This document shows, piece after piece, positions 44,932 to 55,812 of a stretch of 64,000 bases of DNA (positions within the stretch are counted from its first letter, which is position 1; every line of letters begins with the position of its first letter). The position numbers and the translations under genes are program-made. The DNA comes from Desulfotignum sp. Lineage in GTDB: Bacteria; Desulfobacterota; Desulfobacteria; Desulfobacterales; Desulfobacteraceae. Where the stretch lies: NCBI GenBank assembly GCA_011390335.1, contig JAABSO010000011.1:37484-101483 (forward strand), read 5' to 3'. Under the pieces are notes generated by a model. The model was not told the DNA's origin and searched no databases. It saw only the letters and a list, made by a program, of their open reading frames with translations.

Positions 44932-45027
44932 GGGGTCAGGCTTGCGTTATTGTCGTTATTGTTTACCTGGACCAAAAATTTGTATTTTTCCCCAACCCAA
45001 TAACGACAATAACGCAAGCCTGACCCC
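44932..45027. repeat. Dispersed palindromic repeat, copy 3 (divergent centre)
   Basis: Ends GGGGTCAGGCTTGCGTTATTGTCGTTATT and the exact inverse match copies 1 and 4, but the centre (about 35 nt, TTTACCTGGACCAAAAATTTG) is unrelated to the GTGCCGTCATGG centre of the others. It lies between gap and tpiA. Confidence 0.85.
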
Positions 45028-45043
45028 ATTTTTCACCCGTTTT

Positions 45044-46523
<1,480 letters not shown>

Positions 46524-46527
<4 letters not shown>

Positions 46528-47411
46528 GTTTCTTTTATATCCCGGTCAAGGTCCCGGTGAATAAGACCGGGATTGCGGCCTTTCTGGTTAAGGTGTTCAA
46601 AGATACTGCGGGCGATGGCGACGCTTCTGTGGCGGCCGCCGGTGCAGCCGACGGCAATGGTCAGGTATGCCTTGTTTTCTCTTTTATACAATGGTATCAA
46701 ATAGTCAAGCAGATTGATATATTTTTCCAGAAAAATTTTGGCTTCCGGGTTTGAGAGAACAAATTTTTTCACAGCCTCTGATTCGCCGTCCTGGTTTTTC
46801 AATTCCGGTACAAAATAGGGATTGGCAAGAAACCGCATGTCGATTATCAGATCAGCATCAGCGGGAATCCCGTATTTGTACCCAAAGGACAATACGTTGA
46901 TTTTCATCAGGGCGAAATTTTCTTTGCCTTTGTGGATCAGGTCCAGAATTTTGGATTTCAGCTGGTGCACATTGCAGGCACTGGTATCAATAATGTGGTG
47001 GGCGGTTGATTTGACGGGCTGCATCAGGCTGATTTCCGAGTGGATGCTTTCCAGCAGGCTTTTTGTGCCGGTCACAGGGTGGTGCCGCCGGGTCTGGCTG
47101 AATCTTTTCACCAGAGTATCCACATTCGCTTCCAGAAAGATGATTTCAGGGAATATGCCCAGCTCTTCTATGGCGGATATGCCGCCTGCATAATTGGTGA
47201 CAAAGGTCTTGGAGCGCATGTCCATGACAAAGGCAATGCCTTTTATCTGCTGGCTTTCCTTGAAAGGCAGTTCCAGAAACTTGGGCACAAGCTCCATGGG
47301 CATATTATCCACACAGTAAAAAGAAGCATCTTCAAAGGCCTGGATGGCTGTTGTTTTTCCGGAACCGGACAATCCGGTAATTATATAGACCGTTTCTTTT
47401 CCCATACCCAT
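46524..47411 (-). CDS. rapZ: RNase adapter protein RapZ (YvcJ family)
   Basis: Nucleotide-binding regulator; in E. coli RapZ guides RNase E to GlmZ sRNA. Walker A GLSGSGKT at 13-20 and the C-terminal hallmark AVGCTGGRHRSVAIAR are present. Length 295 aa. Whether it controls an sRNA in this lineage is unknown. It lies between ptsN and the EIIA(Man)-like gene, as in many proteobacteria. Confidence 0.92.
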
Positions 47412-47422
47412 GCCTTTAATGT

Positions 47423-47881
47423 CTAAAAATCCTCATCCTGTTCCAGGATCACATCATAAATATCGTCAAGGGTATCTGCCGTTTTGAGCCCCTGCTTGAA
47501 ATGGTCCATTTTCAAGAGCTTGGAAATCTGGGCCAGTACCTTTAAATGGCCGCCGGTGGAATTTTCCGGGGTCAGCAAAAGGAAAAAAATATGCACCGGT
47601 CTGCTGTCCAGGGAATCGTATTCCACCCCGGCCCGGCTGCGGCCGAACCCCAAAATGACATCAGTCACTGCAGCAAGTTTTCCGTGGGGAATGGCAATGC
47701 CCCCACCGATGCCGGTGCTGCCCAAAGATTCTCTTTCCATCAGCACGGCGGCAATATCTTCAGCAGGTGCATTGGCAGTGACAGCCACAGCCTGGGCCAG
47801 TTCCCGGATAATCCCATGTTTGGTAGTTGATACCAGGTCGGGCACAATGGATTCTTTTTTGAGGATTTTGCTGAGATTCAT
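47423..47881 (-). CDS. ptsN: PTS-Ntr nitrogen-regulatory EIIA protein
   Basis: A 152-aa phosphocarrier that signals nitrogen and potassium status. The phospho-His is H66 in GGGIAIPHGK; the fold (SLDSRPVHIFFLLLTPE) is typical. Next to rpoN and hpf in the conserved cluster. Confidence 0.93.
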   Translation of the reverse strand: MNLSKILKKESIVPDLVSTTKHGIIRELAQAVAVTANAPAEDIAAVLMERESLGSTGIGGGIAIPHGKLAAVTDVILGFGRSRAGVEYDSLDSRPVHIFFLLLTPENSTGGHLKVLAQISKLLKMDHFKQGLKTADTLDDIYDVILEQDEDF

Positions 47882-47890
47882 TGGGTTCTG

Positions 47891-48436
47891 TTATCCCCGG
47901 GGCTGGATCAAACCCAGCTTTCCGTTATTGTGTTTGTAAAGGACATTCAATTCTTCGGTGCGGGCATTGTTGAAAACAAAAAATGCATGCCTGCCGGTGT
48001 TGAATTCAACAACGGCATCTTCTATGTCCATGGGCTTGGTGTCAATGGTTTCCATGACAAGGTCGTCAAAAACCGGCACTTCCGGGACAGCAGCCCCTCT
48101 GGTAAGGTTAAATTCCGCCGTGTCCAAAAGGCTTTTTTTCTTTCCGGACATGTGTCGCTTGATTTTTTCCTTGTGCTTTTTGATCTGCACCCGGATTTTG
48201 TCCATAAGAGCGTCAATGGAGGAATACATGCTTTCAGATTCCTCTTTGGCATGGATATTGAGTTTGTCACAGATCAGGGTAATTTCAGCAATGTGCCGAA
48301 TTTTTTCCACAGACAATACCACATGGGCTTCTGCAGGACTGTCCAGCATTTTATCAAATTTGTCCAGTTTTTTTCCAACGTAAGACTTCAGCGGTTCAGA
48401 GGGATCAATTTTTTTAAATGTAACTATTGTTTGCAT
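47891..48436 (-). CDS. hpf: Ribosome hibernation promoting factor, long form
   Basis: A 181-aa protein with the N-terminal ribosome-binding domain (VTFKKIDPSEPLKSYVGKKLDKFDK) and a C-terminal dimerisation domain (MDIEDAVVEFNTGRHAFFVFNNARTEELNVLYKH spans the typical region) that drives 100S ribosome formation. GGGAGG precedes the ATG. Between rpoN and ptsN. Confidence 0.93.
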   Translation of the reverse strand: MQTIVTFKKIDPSEPLKSYVGKKLDKFDKMLDSPAEAHVVLSVEKIRHIAEITLICDKLNIHAKEESESMYSSIDALMDKIRVQIKKHKEKIKRHMSGKKKSLLDTAEFNLTRGAAVPEVPVFDDLVMETIDTKPMDIEDAVVEFNTGRHAFFVFNNARTEELNVLYKHNNGKLGLIQPRG

Positions 48437-48448
48437 AAAAATACCTCC

Positions 48449-49891
48449 CTACAGTTGTTTGCGTTTATTGGAAGGAAGAATATTGAGCACCTTCCGGTAT
48501 TTGGCAACGGTTCTTCTGGCGATCTGTATGTTGGAGTCCTGGAGGATGCCTGCAATCTTGTCATCACTCAAGGGGGCGCCGGGGTCTTCACTCTCAATGA
48601 GCAGGCGTATTCTTTCCTTGACACTGGCAGAGGCCATGGAGGCACCGCCGGTGCGTTCAATGGAGGAGTTGAAAAAATATTTGAGTTCAAACAGCCCCTG
48701 GGGGGTATAGGCGTATTTGTTGGTGGTGACCCGGCTGATGGTGGATTCGTGCATCTGGATGTCTTCGGCAATATCCTTGAGGATCAGGGGGCGCAGATAG
48801 GCAATGCCTTTTTCAAAAAATTCATACTGGAATTTGATAATGCTTTCCATGACCAGATAAATGGTTTTCTGCCGCTGGTGAATGCTCTTTATCAGCCAGG
48901 AGGCAGACTGCATTTTTTCATTGAGATAAGTCTTTGTTTCCCGGGATATTTTTTTGCCGTCAGCAATGGCGTTTTTGTAGAACCGGTTTATCCGCAGCTT
49001 GGGAAGCCCGTCATCATTCATGACAATCTTGAACCCGTCTTTGACCTTGTATACATAAATATCGGGAATGATGTAGGTGGGTTCTTCATTGGAAAACTTT
49101 CTGCCCGGTTTGGGCTCCAGGTACTGGAGAATCTTTACGGCAGCCCGGACATCCTCCACAGAGATATGCAAAGCCTTGGCAATCTTTTTACTGTTTCTGT
49201 TTTCCAGGTTCTTTAAATGGTGTTTGATGATTTTTGTGAGCACAGGGTTCTCTATTCCCAGTTGTCTGATTTGTATGAGAAGGGTCTCACAAAGATCCCG
49301 TGCACACACACCCGGTGGGTCCAGGGTTTGGAGTACGGACAGCACCTTTTCCACCTGATCGGGTTCTACTTGGGCTGTCTGGGCGATCTCCGCCACATCT
49401 GAACACAGATATCCATCCTGGTTGAGGTTGTCGATGATCATATGGCCGATTTTTTCATTTTTTTCATCCAGGCCATGGAGCATGAGCTGCCATTTCAAGT
49501 GGGCTTCCAAAGTGGTTTTTTCAGAGGTGAATGCCTCAAAATTGGGGGCTTCGGTATGCTCTGTTTCCGTATAGACCCGGCCTGTGGAATTGTATTCATT
49601 GATATAATTTTCCCAGTCCGTGTCCGGCCGGACTTTTTCATCAATGGTGACTTCCTTGACAGGGGTTTCCCGTTCAGACAGCTGTACGTCACTTTCCGGG
49701 GTTGAAAGGGCTTTTTCCGCCGAGTCTTCCGGGCCCTGTTCTTCCAGTGCCGGATTTTGTTCCATTTCCTGCTGGATCATTTCAGCCAGTTCAATCCGGG
49801 ACAATTGCAACAGTTTGATAGCCTGCTGGAGCTGGGGGGTCATCACCAGCTGCTGGGTCAATGTGAGGCTTTGTTGTAATCCGATTTCCAT
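48449..49891 (-). CDS. rpoN: RNA polymerase sigma-54 factor
   Basis: A 480-aa alternative sigma factor that needs AAA+ activators. The glutamine-rich region I (LTLTQQLVMTPQLQQAIKLLQL) and the C-terminal RpoN box ARRTVAKYR are present. The start is set at 49891; the upstream open frame lies in lptB. An NtrC-type activator that could work with it is at 58942. Confidence 0.96.
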   Translation of the reverse strand: MEIGLQQSLTLTQQLVMTPQLQQAIKLLQLSRIELAEMIQQEMEQNPALEEQGPEDSAEKALSTPESDVQLSERETPVKEVTIDEKVRPDTDWENYINEYNSTGRVYTETEHTEAPNFEAFTSEKTTLEAHLKWQLMLHGLDEKNEKIGHMIIDNLNQDGYLCSDVAEIAQTAQVEPDQVEKVLSVLQTLDPPGVCARDLCETLLIQIRQLGIENPVLTKIIKHHLKNLENRNSKKIAKALHISVEDVRAAVKILQYLEPKPGRKFSNEEPTYIIPDIYVYKVKDGFKIVMNDDGLPKLRINRFYKNAIADGKKISRETKTYLNEKMQSASWLIKSIHQRQKTIYLVMESIIKFQYEFFEKGIAYLRPLILKDIAEDIQMHESTISRVTTNKYAYTPQGLFELKYFFNSSIERTGGASMASASVKERIRLLIESEDPGAPLSDDKIAGILQDSNIQIARRTVAKYRKVLNILPSNKRKQL

Positions 49892-49892
49892 G

Positions 49893-50615
49893 TTAGAGTC
49901 TGAAATTTTCTCCCAGATAGATTTTTTTTGCAATGTCGCTGGCAATGATTTTATCAGGCGGGCCTGATTCGATTACCATACCCTGGTTCATGATATAGGC
50001 ATGATCACACACCCCTAACGTCTCTCTGACATTGTGGTCTGATATGAGCACTCCGATGCTTCTATCTGTCAGATGGGTGATGATCTTTTGGATATCTATT
50101 ACAGCAAGGGGATCGATGCCGGCAAATGGTTCATCCAGCAGGATGAACAACGGTTCCGTGGCAAGGACCCTGGAAATTTCCAGGCGCCGCCGTTCACCGC
50201 CGGACAGGGAGGCGGCTTTCTGGCGGGACAGGTGGCTGATCCCCAGTTCCTGCATCAGATCAGCTGCTTTTGTCTGGATATCTTGTCCGTTTTTTGGCAG
50301 CACCTCCAGGATTGCAGTGATGTTTTCTTTTACCGTGAGTTTTTTGAAAATAGAGCTTTCCTGGGGCAGGTATCCGATCCCTTTTCTGGCCCGTATGTAC
50401 ATGGGGTAGTGGGTGATATCTTCTTTGTCCAGATGCACGCTGCCGCTGTCGGGCCGGATCATGCCCACTGCCATATAAAACGTGGTGGTTTTTCCGGCAC
50501 CATTGGGCCCCAGAAGGCCTGCAACCCGGCCCTGGTTTACCGTGATGTCGGCATTGTTTACAACGGTTTTGCCGTTGTAGATCTTGACCAGATTTTTGAG
50601 TGAAAGCGCAGTCAT
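49893..50615 (-). CDS. lptB: LPS export ABC transporter ATP-binding protein LptB
   Basis: ATPase of the LptB2FGC machine that drives lipopolysaccharide from the inner membrane. Walker A GLLGPNGAGKTT, signature LSGGERRRLEI and Walker B LFILLDEPFAG are intact. Length 240 aa. The start is set at 50615, 5 nt after the lptA stop; the upstream open frame lies in lptA. Confidence 0.95.
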   Translation of the reverse strand: MTALSLKNLVKIYNGKTVVNNADITVNQGRVAGLLGPNGAGKTTTFYMAVGMIRPDSGSVHLDKEDITHYPMYIRARKGIGYLPQESSIFKKLTVKENITAILEVLPKNGQDIQTKAADLMQELGISHLSRQKAASLSGGERRRLEISRVLATEPLFILLDEPFAGIDPLAVIDIQKIITHLTDRSIGVLISDHNVRETLGVCDHAYIMNQGMVIESGPPDKIIASDIAKKIYLGENFRL

Positions 50616-50619
50616 TTGG

Positions 50620-51174
50620 TTATTGGTCAGCAGGTTTGTCTTCAGGGTTAAAAAGGGCTTGTACACGGGAGTTGCCGTCACTTTCCACCATGGCCCTGTT
50701 GTCCTTTCTGAACAGGGTGATTTTCTGGCCACTGACCCAGCTGGCTCCTGTGAGAAGCCTGGCTGATTTGCCTGTCAGCACCAGAATTTGATCTTCTGTG
50801 GTATAAACAGCCTTGTCTGCAAAGGCTTTTCGTTCTCCGGCTTTGTATTCTACATTTTCAACAGCCACAATTTTTTTGACCCGGTCCTGTTTGTCCTGTG
50901 TTTTTTCGTCTGACGAATAAAAATACACCTTGACGGATTCGGCCAGGAGTGTGCTTTCCTCCTGGACAGCTTTGACATTGCCGATGAATTCCACCATGTT
51001 CTCTGACTGGTGGGCGATCATTTTATCGGAGGTGACCTGCAGAGGTTTGCCGGCAAGCCGGTCGATATCTGACCTGTCGGTTTGCTGTGCTGCTGATATG
51101 CCTGAGCAGTTCAGGACCAGAAGAACAAAAACAAGGGTTTTTAACAACCGGTCAGGGCAGCATGGAATTTTCAC
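50620..51174 (-). CDS. lptA: LPS transport periplasmic protein LptA
   Basis: Periplasmic bridge protein of 184 aa with a signal peptide (to about residue 29, SAA) and an OstA-type jellyroll (LQVTSDKMIAHQSENMVEFIGNVKAVQ). It carries LPS between LptC and the outer membrane. It overlaps lptC by 23 nt. Confidence 0.9.
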   Translation of the reverse strand: MKIPCCPDRLLKTLVFVLLVLNCSGISAAQQTDRSDIDRLAGKPLQVTSDKMIAHQSENMVEFIGNVKAVQEESTLLAESVKVYFYSSDEKTQDKQDRVKKIVAVENVEYKAGERKAFADKAVYTTEDQILVLTGKSARLLTGASWVSGQKITLFRKDNRAMVESDGNSRVQALFNPEDKPADQ

Positions 51175-51730
51175 TGAAGTTTCCTTTTACATGTCCTTGT
51201 AAAACAATGGTGTTTTGGTTTAATGCAATTTCCATGGTGTCTGCTTCAAGAACGGAATAAGTGTCTTCAAGCCTGACACGCACATCTGAATATATTATAT
51301 GTGGTTTTTTTTTATAATGCAACTTATCAGTTTTCAGGAGATATGTCAGGTGCCGGACTTCCACGTTTCCAAGAAAACTCATGTCATGGGACCGGGTGTC
51401 CAGTATCCCTTTGTCAGATGTCAAAAAGACCTTTTGGTTGTCTCTGGTATGAAAAATCACATCCACATCGGTCAAGACCGCCTGGTCCTGTTCCTTCATC
51501 AGGGTTGCGGTGGCTGCCTCAAGCTCCCATTCAGTGATGCCGTTTTTTTTGGAAACCTGCTTCATCAGATTGAGTTTCAGGGCTGCCTCAGAATCAATAT
51601 GGATGTCGGTAAATGTATGGGGAGAGTCTATGATCCGGTTGGAGAAAAAAAAGATGCCAAACCCGATAACCAAGACAACAGGCACCAGCACCAGAGCAAG
51701 GATGAGTTTTTTTCTGCCCTGGCGGTTCAT
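51152..51730 (-). CDS. lptC: LPS export system protein LptC
   Basis: Bitopic inner-membrane protein of 192 aa: one N-terminal membrane segment (about 10-30), then a periplasmic LptC domain (WELEAATATLMKEQDQAVLTDVDVIFH). Hands LPS from LptFG to LptA. ATG 51730 overlaps the kdsC stop by 4 nt. Confidence 0.88.
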   Translation of the reverse strand: MNRQGRKKLILALVLVPVVLVIGFGIFFFSNRIIDSPHTFTDIHIDSEAALKLNLMKQVSKKNGITEWELEAATATLMKEQDQAVLTDVDVIFHTRDNQKVFLTSDKGILDTRSHDMSFLGNVEVRHLTYLLKTDKLHYKKKPHIIYSDVRVRLEDTYSVLEADTMEIALNQNTIVLQGHVKGNFSENSMLP

Positions 51731-52242
51731 GATAAAAAGGGTTTCAGGGCCGTTTCCCAAAGTCCTGAAGCCTTGAGAATGGCTTCACATATTTCCCGGA
51801 CAGCACCCTGGCCCCCGTTGGCCCGGGTAATGATGTCAGCCTTGCTTTTTACTTCATCTGCAGCATCAGCCACTGCCACGGCCACCCCGGCACGTTTCAT
51901 TGCCGGCAGATCTATGAGATCATCCCCCATAAAGGCCATGGCAGAAAGGGGGATGCCGGTGCGGGCCGCTATCTGGTCCATGGCAGCTCCCTTGTCAGAA
52001 ATACCGTCAAAAACCAGGTCAATGCCCAGGTTCCTGCATCGGTGGGCAAGGGCGCCTGATGTTCTGCCGGTGATGATCCCCACCTGGATCCGGTTGTCCA
52101 TGAGCAGACGGATACCAAGGCCATCCCTGGATAAAAAGCTTTTTACCTGTTCTCCTGCATCGGTGTAGGTGATGCGGCCGTCGGTGAGTACACCATCCAC
52201 GTCCAGTACCAGCATTTTTACCTGTTTGAGAAGAGGTGACAT
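51727..52242 (-). CDS. kdsC: 3-deoxy-D-manno-octulosonate 8-phosphate phosphatase (KdsC)
   Basis: HAD-family phosphatase of 171 aa that releases KDO from KDO 8-phosphate. Catalytic D14 and D16 in LVLDVDGVLTDG, ITGRTSG and MGDDLIDLPAM are all visible. The start is set at 52242, 4 nt after the kdsA stop; the upstream open frame lies inside kdsA. Confidence 0.93.
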   Translation of the reverse strand: MSPLLKQVKMLVLDVDGVLTDGRITYTDAGEQVKSFLSRDGLGIRLLMDNRIQVGIITGRTSGALAHRCRNLGIDLVFDGISDKGAAMDQIAARTGIPLSAMAFMGDDLIDLPAMKRAGVAVAVADAADEVKSKADIITRANGGQGAVREICEAILKASGLWETALKPFLS

Positions 52243-52246
52243 AGGC

Positions 52247-53059
52247 TTATCCGGAAACCTTTTTAATGGCCAGAAGGGTTTTGAGCAGATCTGCCATATC
52301 ATGCAGGGGCATGGAATTGGGCCCGTCACACAGGGCTTTTTCCGGCCGGGGGTGGGTTTCCATGAACAGGCCGTGGGCACCGGCTGCAATGGCGGCCTTT
52401 GCCAGGGTGGGAATAAACTGCCGGTCCCCGGCAGAGGCTGTGGCACTGCCGCCCGGCAGCTGTACACTGTGGGTGGCATCAAATATCACCGAAACCCCCA
52501 TCTGCTTTAAAATGTGGATGGATCTAAAATCCACCACCAGGTTGTTGTATCCAAAACTGGTGCCCCTTTCCGTGATGGCGATGTGGGGATTGTTTGTGGT
52601 TGCAGCCTTGTCAATAATATTCTTGCAGTCATGGGGGGCCAGGAACTGCCCTTTTTTTATGCTCACGGGTTTGCCTGTCCGGCATGCCGCCAGAATAAGG
52701 TCGGTCTGGCGGCATAAAAAAGCGGGAATCTGAATCACATCCAGGACCCGGGCAGCAGGTGCTGCCTGATCCGGCAGATGGATATCTGAAATGACAGGCA
52801 GGTGCAGTTCAGATTTTATCTTGCCCAGGATGGCCAGGCCGTCCGCAAATCCCGGTCCCCGAAAGGACTGGACAGATGTCCGGTTGGCTTTGTCAAAGGA
52901 TGCCTTGAAAATAAAAGGTAGCCCCAGATCTTGGGTGATTGTTTTGAGTGTCCGGGCAATTTCAAAGGTGGTGTCAACATCTTCAATTACACAGGGTCCT
53001 GCCACCAGAAAGAAGCAGGGAGAGGGGGTATCAAGCATGTCAAAAAAAAAATTGTTCAT
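52247..53059 (-). CDS. kdsA: 3-deoxy-8-phosphooctulonate synthase (KDO-8-P synthase)
   Basis: Condenses phosphoenolpyruvate with arabinose 5-phosphate to KDO 8-phosphate. Family marks LVAGPCVIED, KASFDKANRTS and FDATHSVQLPGG are present. Length 270 aa. First gene of the minus-strand run kdsA-kdsC-lptCAB-rpoN-hpf-ptsN-rapZ. Confidence 0.96.
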   Translation of the reverse strand: MNNFFFDMLDTPSPCFFLVAGPCVIEDVDTTFEIARTLKTITQDLGLPFIFKASFDKANRTSVQSFRGPGFADGLAILGKIKSELHLPVISDIHLPDQAAPAARVLDVIQIPAFLCRQTDLILAACRTGKPVSIKKGQFLAPHDCKNIIDKAATTNNPHIAITERGTSFGYNNLVVDFRSIHILKQMGVSVIFDATHSVQLPGGSATASAGDRQFIPTLAKAAIAAGAHGLFMETHPRPEKALCDGPNSMPLHDMADLLKTLLAIKKVSG

Positions 53060-53217
53060 GGAACTGTCCTTATCTTGAATTCATCTGTGCCACGGTATAA
53101 TCTGGCCTGCAAAAAGTCAAGAATGGAAAATTCCTTGATAAGTTGGGGTATAGCTGATATTTTTATGGGCGTTTCTGTTGTGTAATGCTAACCTCTTGAA
53201 AAAAATAGGTATTATTG

Positions 53218-54600
53218 ATGAAAAAGGTGTTTTTACTGGTGGTATGTGCAGTGATCCTGGTGCCGCTGATATGGGTATTGATTTATAAGTTCGAAGGCAC
53301 AGCCCCTGAAGTGGATATCAAGATGCCTTCTTTGTATCTGAAGGAAGGCTATGAACTGTCTGTAGACGTCAAGGACGCAAAAACCGGGCTGCGTCACGTA
53401 AGGATAGCCATTGCACAGAAGGACCGGGAAAAAATCCTGCTGGAAAAAACCTATCCTGTGCAGTCGTTTCTCAACATGTTTTCCAGTGAAACAAGTCAGG
53501 CGGACCAGTTTACTGTTCCTGTGGAAGTCCGTAAATACGGAATGAACGACGGAGAGGCAATAATCCGTTTCCAGGTATCAGACCAGGCCTGGTGGGGATG
53601 GAACAAAGGCAATGTTTTCTATACGGAAAAAAAGGTGATCATCGACACCGAGCCCCCGAAAATTCAGGTTTTGACCCAGAGTCATAATGTGGAGCGGGGG
53701 GGGTCGGGTCTGGTCATCTACCGGTTGTTTGAACCAGATCTCAAAAGCGGGATAATGGTGGGAGACCGCTTTTTTCCAGGCCATTCAGGCATGTTTGACC
53801 AAAAGGATATCTTTGCCGCCTTTTTTGCCCTGGACCATACCCAGGGACCGGGAACCCGCATGTGGGTAACTGCGGAAGATACGGCTGGAAACACCGCCAG
53901 GCGAGGATTTCACCATTATATCCGGGACCATGATTTCAAGTCTGATGTGCTCAATATTTCCGATCAGTTCCTGGAATTCAAAATGCCGGATTTCAATCTC
54001 GGGGAAAAAGAAGCCGGTTTTGCCGCTGCAGCAAACCCTTTGCTGGAAAAATTTCTGGTAATCAATACCGCACTCAGAAAAGCCAATGTGGAAAAGGTGC
54101 TGCAGGTGCCGGCTGACACAATGAACCAGGTCCTGTGGCAGGGAAAATTTGACCGCCTGCCCGGATCTGCCACAAGGGCGCAATTCGGCGACCGCCGCAC
54201 CTACAAGCACAAGGGCAAAGAAATCGGCAACTCCATTCACATGGGAATCGACCTTGCCTCCACTGCCCATGCCCGGGTAGGGGCAGCCAACAGCGGCCGG
54301 GTGATCATGGCCGAATCTGTCGGCATCTTCGGCAATTCCATTATCATTGACCATGGATTCGGCCTGGCCAGTCTGTATTCCCATCTGAGCAACATGGTTG
54401 TGTCTTCAGGGGATATGGTGAACAAGGGTGATATCATCGGCAACACCGGGCTTACAGGTCTTGCCGGCGGGGACCATCTGCACTATTCCATGATCGTGCA
54501 CAATGTGTTTGTCAATCCCCTGGAATGGTGGGATCCGAGCTGGATAAAAAACAATATCACATCCAAAATTGAAGCGGTGAAAAAACTGCCTTTCAATTGA
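53218..54600 (+). CDS. M23 family metallopeptidase, membrane-anchored
   Basis: Probable peptidoglycan endopeptidase of 460 aa. An N-terminal membrane segment (about 4-25) anchors a long periplasmic part. The C-terminal LytM domain has the zinc site: HMGIDLAS (H-x3-D) and HLHYSM, plus GDMVNKGDIIGNTG. All metal residues are present, so it is probably active. The ATG at 53218 is preferred to TTG 53215. Divergent from kdsA. Confidence 0.88.
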   Translation: MKKVFLLVVCAVILVPLIWVLIYKFEGTAPEVDIKMPSLYLKEGYELSVDVKDAKTGLRHVRIAIAQKDREKILLEKTYPVQSFLNMFSSETSQADQFTVPVEVRKYGMNDGEAIIRFQVSDQAWWGWNKGNVFYTEKKVIIDTEPPKIQVLTQSHNVERGGSGLVIYRLFEPDLKSGIMVGDRFFPGHSGMFDQKDIFAAFFALDHTQGPGTRMWVTAEDTAGNTARRGFHHYIRDHDFKSDVLNISDQFLEFKMPDFNLGEKEAGFAAAANPLLEKFLVINTALRKANVEKVLQVPADTMNQVLWQGKFDRLPGSATRAQFGDRRTYKHKGKEIGNSIHMGIDLASTAHARVGAANSGRVIMAESVGIFGNSIIIDHGFGLASLYSHLSNMVVSSGDMVNKGDIIGNTGLTGLAGGDHLHYSMIVHNVFVNPLEWWDPSWIKNNITSKIEAVKKLPFN

Positions 54601-54633
54601 CAAAAAACCAGGTGACAAAAAAACAGGGAAACC

Positions 54634-55803
54634 ATGAACGATCATAAAATTTCCAAAACCTATGAACAGATAAACCAGAAAATTGCCCGGGGAGAGGCTG
54701 TGGTGGTGACAGCCGAGGAGATCATCGGCATTGCAAAAGAAAACGGCATTGTGGAGGCAGCCAGCCAGGTGGATGTGGTGACCACCGGTACCTTCGCTCC
54801 CATGTGCTCTTCCGGGGCATTCATCAACATCGGCCAGTCAAAGCCCCTGGTGAGAACGTCAAAAACCTGGTTCAACAATGTGCCTGCCTATTCCGGCATT
54901 GCTGCGGTGGACTGCTACCTCGGTGCCACCCAGCCCTGTGATGATGACCCCCTGAACAAGCGCCATCCCGGTGATTTCAATTACGGCGGCGGCCATGTGA
55001 TCCAGGACCTTGTGGCAGGAAAAACCGTTGAGATCCGGGCGGAAAGCTATGGCACAGACTGCTATCCCAATCGGCGCATTGAAAAAATTGTGGCCCTCAA
55101 AGACCTTCCCAATGCCATGCTGGTGAACCCCAGAAACGCTTACCAGAACTACAATTGTGCCGTGAACCGGTCGGACCGCATCAAATACACCTACATGGGC
55201 ACTTTAAAACCCGGCATGGCCAATGCCAACTATTCCACATCAGGCGCCTTGAGCCCGTTGTTCAATGACCCGTACCTGAAGACCATCGGCCTTGGCACCC
55301 GGATCTTTCTGGGCGGAGCACAGGGGTATGTGACCTGGACCGGTACCCAGCACAAAACTGCTGTGGACCGGGGACTGAACGGGGTGCCGCTGGGCCCTGC
55401 CGGCACCCTGTCTGTTATCGGGGATCTAAAAGAGATGTCCCCTGAGTGGCTGGTGGGCCAGAGCATAAGGGGATACGGCTGTTCTCTGTCTGTGGGGCTG
55501 GGCATTCCCATCCCCATTCTCAACGAGGAGATGCTTAAATACACGGCTGTTTCCGATGAAGATATTTTTACCCAGATTGTGGATTACGGGTATGATTATC
55601 CGGAAGGGACAGCCAGATCATACGGCCAGGTGAGCTACGCAGAACTCAAAAGCGGCACCATCATGGTCAAGGGGCAAAAAGTCTCCACCCACCCATTGTC
55701 CAGTATGGTAAAAGCCAGAAAGATTGCAGAACTTCTCAAGTCCGCCATAAGGCGGTCCAAATTCCTTTTAGGACAACCCCAGCACCTGTTTGGGCAGCAA
55801 TAG
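54634..55803 (+). CDS. Homocysteine biosynthesis protein (DUF39 family)
   Basis: A 389-aa HcyBio/DUF39 protein, a family implicated in making homocysteine from aspartate semialdehyde and sulfide in anaerobes. Conserved cysteines occur in APMCSSGAFINIG and RGYGCSLSVGLGIPIP, along with ATQPCDDDP. A C-terminal ferredoxin domain, present in some relatives, is absent. Fits a sulfide-producing lifestyle (inference). Confidence 0.88.
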   Translation: MNDHKISKTYEQINQKIARGEAVVVTAEEIIGIAKENGIVEAASQVDVVTTGTFAPMCSSGAFINIGQSKPLVRTSKTWFNNVPAYSGIAAVDCYLGATQPCDDDPLNKRHPGDFNYGGGHVIQDLVAGKTVEIRAESYGTDCYPNRRIEKIVALKDLPNAMLVNPRNAYQNYNCAVNRSDRIKYTYMGTLKPGMANANYSTSGALSPLFNDPYLKTIGLGTRIFLGGAQGYVTWTGTQHKTAVDRGLNGVPLGPAGTLSVIGDLKEMSPEWLVGQSIRGYGCSLSVGLGIPIPILNEEMLKYTAVSDEDIFTQIVDYGYDYPEGTARSYGQVSYAELKSGTIMVKGQKVSTHPLSSMVKARKIAELLKSAIRRSKFLLGQPQHLFGQQ

Positions 55804-55812
55804 AGGTAGAAA

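Noticed and set aside
47930..49216. Long plus-strand open frame opposite hpf and rpoN
   Set aside because: It crosses two well-supported minus-strand genes and encodes no recognisable domain.
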